From positions 1 through 7,843 of the forward strand of contig WAMH01000089.1 of assembly GCA_015522395.1 (NCBI GenBank): a DNA stretch of 7,843 nt. Reading direction: 5' to 3'. The first letter of the stretch is position 1, and the number at the start of each line of letters is the position of its first letter. Shown piece after piece: positions 6,250 through 7,843 of the stretch. The position numbers and the translations under genes are program-made. A model generated the notes under the pieces. That model had not been told where the DNA came from. It saw nothing but the letters and a program-made list of their open reading frames with translations, and did no database searches. The DNA is from Thermococcus sp. Lineage in GTDB: Archaea > Methanobacteriota_B > Thermococci > Thermococcales > Thermococcaceae.

Positions 6250-7401
6250 TCACACCTTCCGGAGCTTCGCTATGAAGAACCCCTGGGTCAGGTGCCTGTT
6301 CGGATAGAACCTCTGAACGTCGTTGATTCCAACTCCGGGGGAACCTATGAAGATGCTCTGCTCCTCAAGCTTTAAGCCTTTACCAAGGGCATACTTCACG
6401 TTCGCCTCGTTCTCCTCCAGCGAGAGTGTGCAGGTGGAGTAGACTAAAACGCCCCCCTTCCTCAGGGACTTCACCGCCGCCCAGATGAATGCCCTCTGAT
6501 AGCGCGCGGTCGCCTCGATGTCCTTTGGCGTCCTGCTCTCCCAGAGCTTGGGCCTTATGCCGAGGGCGGTGCAGGGCGCGTCGAGGAGTATCTTATCGGC
6601 CTGAATTCCGAGTTCTGGCAGCTTCCTCGCGTCCATTCTTATGAGCCTGACGTTCTTAACGCCAAGCCTCTTAAGTTCTTCCTCCGTCTTCCGCAGTCTG
6701 TTCTTCGATTTGTCCATCGCGATTATCTCTCCCCTGTTCTGCATGAGCTGGGCTATGTGGCTCGTCTTTCCGCCTGGAGCGGCCGCCATGTCGATTATCA
6801 AATCCTCCTCGTTTGGCTCCAGGACGTGAGCGGCCACCATGGAAGGCAAACTCTGGGCGTAGAAGAGGCCCTCCTTAAAGCTCTCCAGCTCGCTCAAACT
6901 GGGAAGCTTGAACTTTGGAAGGGTCACTTCCACTGCTAAGCCCCTCGTCGAGGTTATCATCTCCTTCGCGCCCATCCTGGCTATGCCAATTCCGACGAGC
7001 AGGCCCCTCGGGTCTCTGATCCCCACCTCATCGCCGGGCTTGATTTTCTTGTCCGTCTGGAGAACACCGGGAGCGTAGAGCATCGCGCCCTGGTAGACGC
7101 TCTCGCTCGCGAACTTGTTGGCCCTCACCACCGGAAGGCCCGGCTCATAGTCGTCGGGAAAGTTCGGGCCTTCCCTCTCGAAGTATATTCCCTCCTTGAG
7201 GTAGGGGCTTCTCTTGGGTTTCAGGCCTTCCCTCCGTAGGATGCCCATCAGCTTCGAGCGGCTCGTTTTCAGGGTATTCACTCGAATGTAGTACTTCTCC
7301 ACCGGCGTCCTCAGCGAGGCCATTATCTCCTCTGCCTCATCTCCGAAGAGCTTCCTGTAGTACTCCCTCAGCTCCGGTGGAAACGCCTCCTCGTAGCTCA
7401 T
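6250..7401 (-). CDS. tRNA (cytosine-C5) methyltransferase, NSUN6-like, with PUA domain
   Basis: This is a SAM-dependent RNA m5C methyltransferase of the NOL1/NOP2/Sun family. It has an N-terminal RRM-like region (about 1-85), a PUA domain (about 90-165; KFASESVYQGAMLYAPGV, then KPGDEVGIRDPRG) and a Rossmann-fold catalytic domain. Numbered from the alternative GTG two codons upstream (7407), motif I is DMAAAPGGKT (206-215), ribose and adenine contacts are expected at D232 and D259, motif IV is DAPC with C279, and motif VI is STCT with the nucleophile C326. A PUA domain in this position is typical of NSUN6. The Pyrococcus horikoshii NSUN6 orthologue methylates C72 in the tRNA acceptor stem, so the same reaction is inferred here. 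I prefer the ATG at 7401 (MSYEEAF) because GGGGTGG lies just before it, whereas the GTG at 7407 has no spacer. The gene follows the previous one by 9 bases. Confidence 0.92.
   Translation of the reverse strand: MSYEEAFPPELREYYRKLFGDEAEEIMASLRTPVEKYYIRVNTLKTSRSKLMGILRREGLKPKRSPYLKEGIYFEREGPNFPDDYEPGLPVVRANKFASESVYQGAMLYAPGVLQTDKKIKPGDEVGIRDPRGLLVGIGIARMGAKEMITSTRGLAVEVTLPKFKLPSLSELESFKEGLFYAQSLPSMVAAHVLEPNEEDLIIDMAAAPGGKTSHIAQLMQNRGEIIAMDKSKNRLRKTEEELKRLGVKNVRLIRMDARKLPELGIQADKILLDAPCTALGIRPKLWESRTPKDIEATARYQRAFIWAAVKSLRKGGVLVYSTCTLSLEENEANVKYALGKGLKLEEQSIFIGSPGVGINDVQRFYPNRHLTQGFFIAKLRKV
6253..6260 (-). promoter_or_regulatory. Ribosome binding site of the first UPF0104 gene
   Basis: GGAAGGTG on the minus strand ends 7 bases before the GTG at 6245, within the last codons of the methyltransferase gene. 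It supports the GTG start. Confidence 0.65.
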
Positions 7402-7403
7402 CG

Positions 7404-7410
7404 CCACCCC
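7404..7410 (-). promoter_or_regulatory. Ribosome binding site of the NSUN6-like gene
   Basis: GGGGTGG on the minus strand lies 2 bases before the ATG at 7401. The spacer is short, but the alternative GTG at 7407 falls inside this motif, which argues against it. Confidence 0.4.
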
Positions 7411-7843
7411 TCAGAGGTCGAAGATTTCGAAGCGCTTTCCGAGGTCGATTATCCTGCTGATCCCCTGTCTCAGCGCGCCAGCGCTCCCGAAGTTGGCCTC
7501 GAACTGGAAAACTTTCTCGTCGCTTTTCTCAATTCTCTCGAGAACCTCCGTCGGGGAGACCCTCCCATCGCGCCTCCAGTTGTAGAGGTCGTTCAGGAAG
7601 TCCTCACTGCCGTAGATGAAGCTCCTCGGGAAGATCTCCAGGAAGAGGCCGACGAAGTTCTCGCTTATCCTCTCCCTTGGAACGGCAACCACGAGGTAGT
7701 AGCTCTCCGGCGTCGCTCCGACCTCGATCTGGGGCTTTATCTCAAAGGCCGGATGCGGATAGCTCATCTGCTTCCACTCGCCGTCGAGGAAAACGTAAGC
7801 TCCAAAGACCTCCTCAACAGGCTCGACCTGGAAGCCCTCCGGC
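7411..7843 (-). CDS. Conserved hypothetical protein, possibly DUF3201 (5' truncated by window)
   Basis: The frame is open to the right edge, so the N-terminus is missing; about 143 residues are visible. The ATG at 7767 is most likely internal, because the in-frame sequence upstream (EPVEEVFGAYVFLDGEWKQ) reads as protein and runs straight into MSYPHPAFEIKP. The visible part has alternating strands and helices, no membrane segment and no recognised catalytic motif. Notable stretches are YPHPAFEIKPQIEVGATPE, FPRSFIYG and KVFQFEANFG. The overall look recalls the small archaeal DUF3201 family, but I hold this loosely. It is the first visible gene of the minus-strand run, and its stop lies 9 bases before the methyltransferase start. 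Function is unknown; the neighbour suggests, without proving, an RNA-related role. Confidence 0.8.
   Translation of the reverse strand, partial: PEGFQVEPVEEVFGAYVFLDGEWKQMSYPHPAFEIKPQIEVGATPESYYLVVAVPRERISENFVGLFLEIFPRSFIYGSEDFLNDLYNWRRDGRVSPTEVLERIEKSDEKVFQFEANFGSAGALRQGISRIIDLGKRFEIFDL

Noticed and set aside
4620..6275. Long plus-strand open frames (such as 4620-5186 and 5832-6275) opposite the UPF0104 pair
   Set aside because: They resemble each other only because the genes beneath are paralogues. The translations are low in hydrophobic structure and rich in charged residues and His, as expected of shadows.
1..7843. Search for tRNA, rRNA, CRISPR repeats, insertion sequences, attachment sites and toxin-antitoxin pairs
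   Set aside because: None was seen. Coding regions fill the window almost completely and all named genes are of core archaeal type with uniform codon use.

Overview
The window looks like ordinary chromosomal DNA from a hyperthermophilic euryarchaeon of the Thermococcales, most likely Thermococcus. The grounds are the gene content (ADP-forming acyl-CoA synthetase alpha subunit, a free-standing Kae1, an NSUN6-type tRNA methyltransferase with PUA domain, a DUF835 membrane protein), the AGG- and ATA-rich codon use, GAGGTG-type ribosome binding sites, GTG and TTG starts, and almost no intergenic DNA. No RNA gene, insertion sequence, CRISPR array or other sign of horizontal transfer was seen. No stretch of more than about 25 bases lies outside a coding region.

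The plus-strand half (about 1-3338) starts with the last residues of a truncated gene: one membrane helix and an acidic tail. Next comes an ADP-forming acyl-CoA synthetase alpha subunit, then Kae1 (t6A37 tRNA modification, KEOPS complex), then a three-helix membrane protein ending in a DUF835 domain. The first two genes abut and the last two overlap by 10 bp. The 23-base gap before kae1, with the last codons of the preceding gene, carries a TATA-like box placed so that kae1 would be leaderless or nearly so.

The minus-strand half (3322-7843) is one compact five-gene run. In transcription order it holds a 5'-truncated hypothetical protein (possibly DUF3201), an NSUN6-like tRNA m5C methyltransferase, two tandem paralogues of the UPF0104 / lysylphosphatidylglycerol synthase transmembrane (flippase-like) family, and an NAD kinase. 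Gaps are at most about 12 bases, the last junction is a TTGA overlap, and each internal start has a ribosome binding site. The two runs converge and their last genes overlap by 17 bp, leaving no room for a separate terminator.

The genes serve energy metabolism (ATP formation from acyl-CoA), tRNA maturation (t6A37 by Kae1, m5C72 by NSUN6), NADP supply and an unidentified membrane job (the UPF0104 pair and the DUF835 protein). I found no convincing new defence or mobile system. The points most worth a second look are the patches of near-identical DNA shared by the otherwise divergent UPF0104 pair, the different signature motif in the two copies, the uncharacterised membrane gene overlapping kae1, and the convergent gene overlap.
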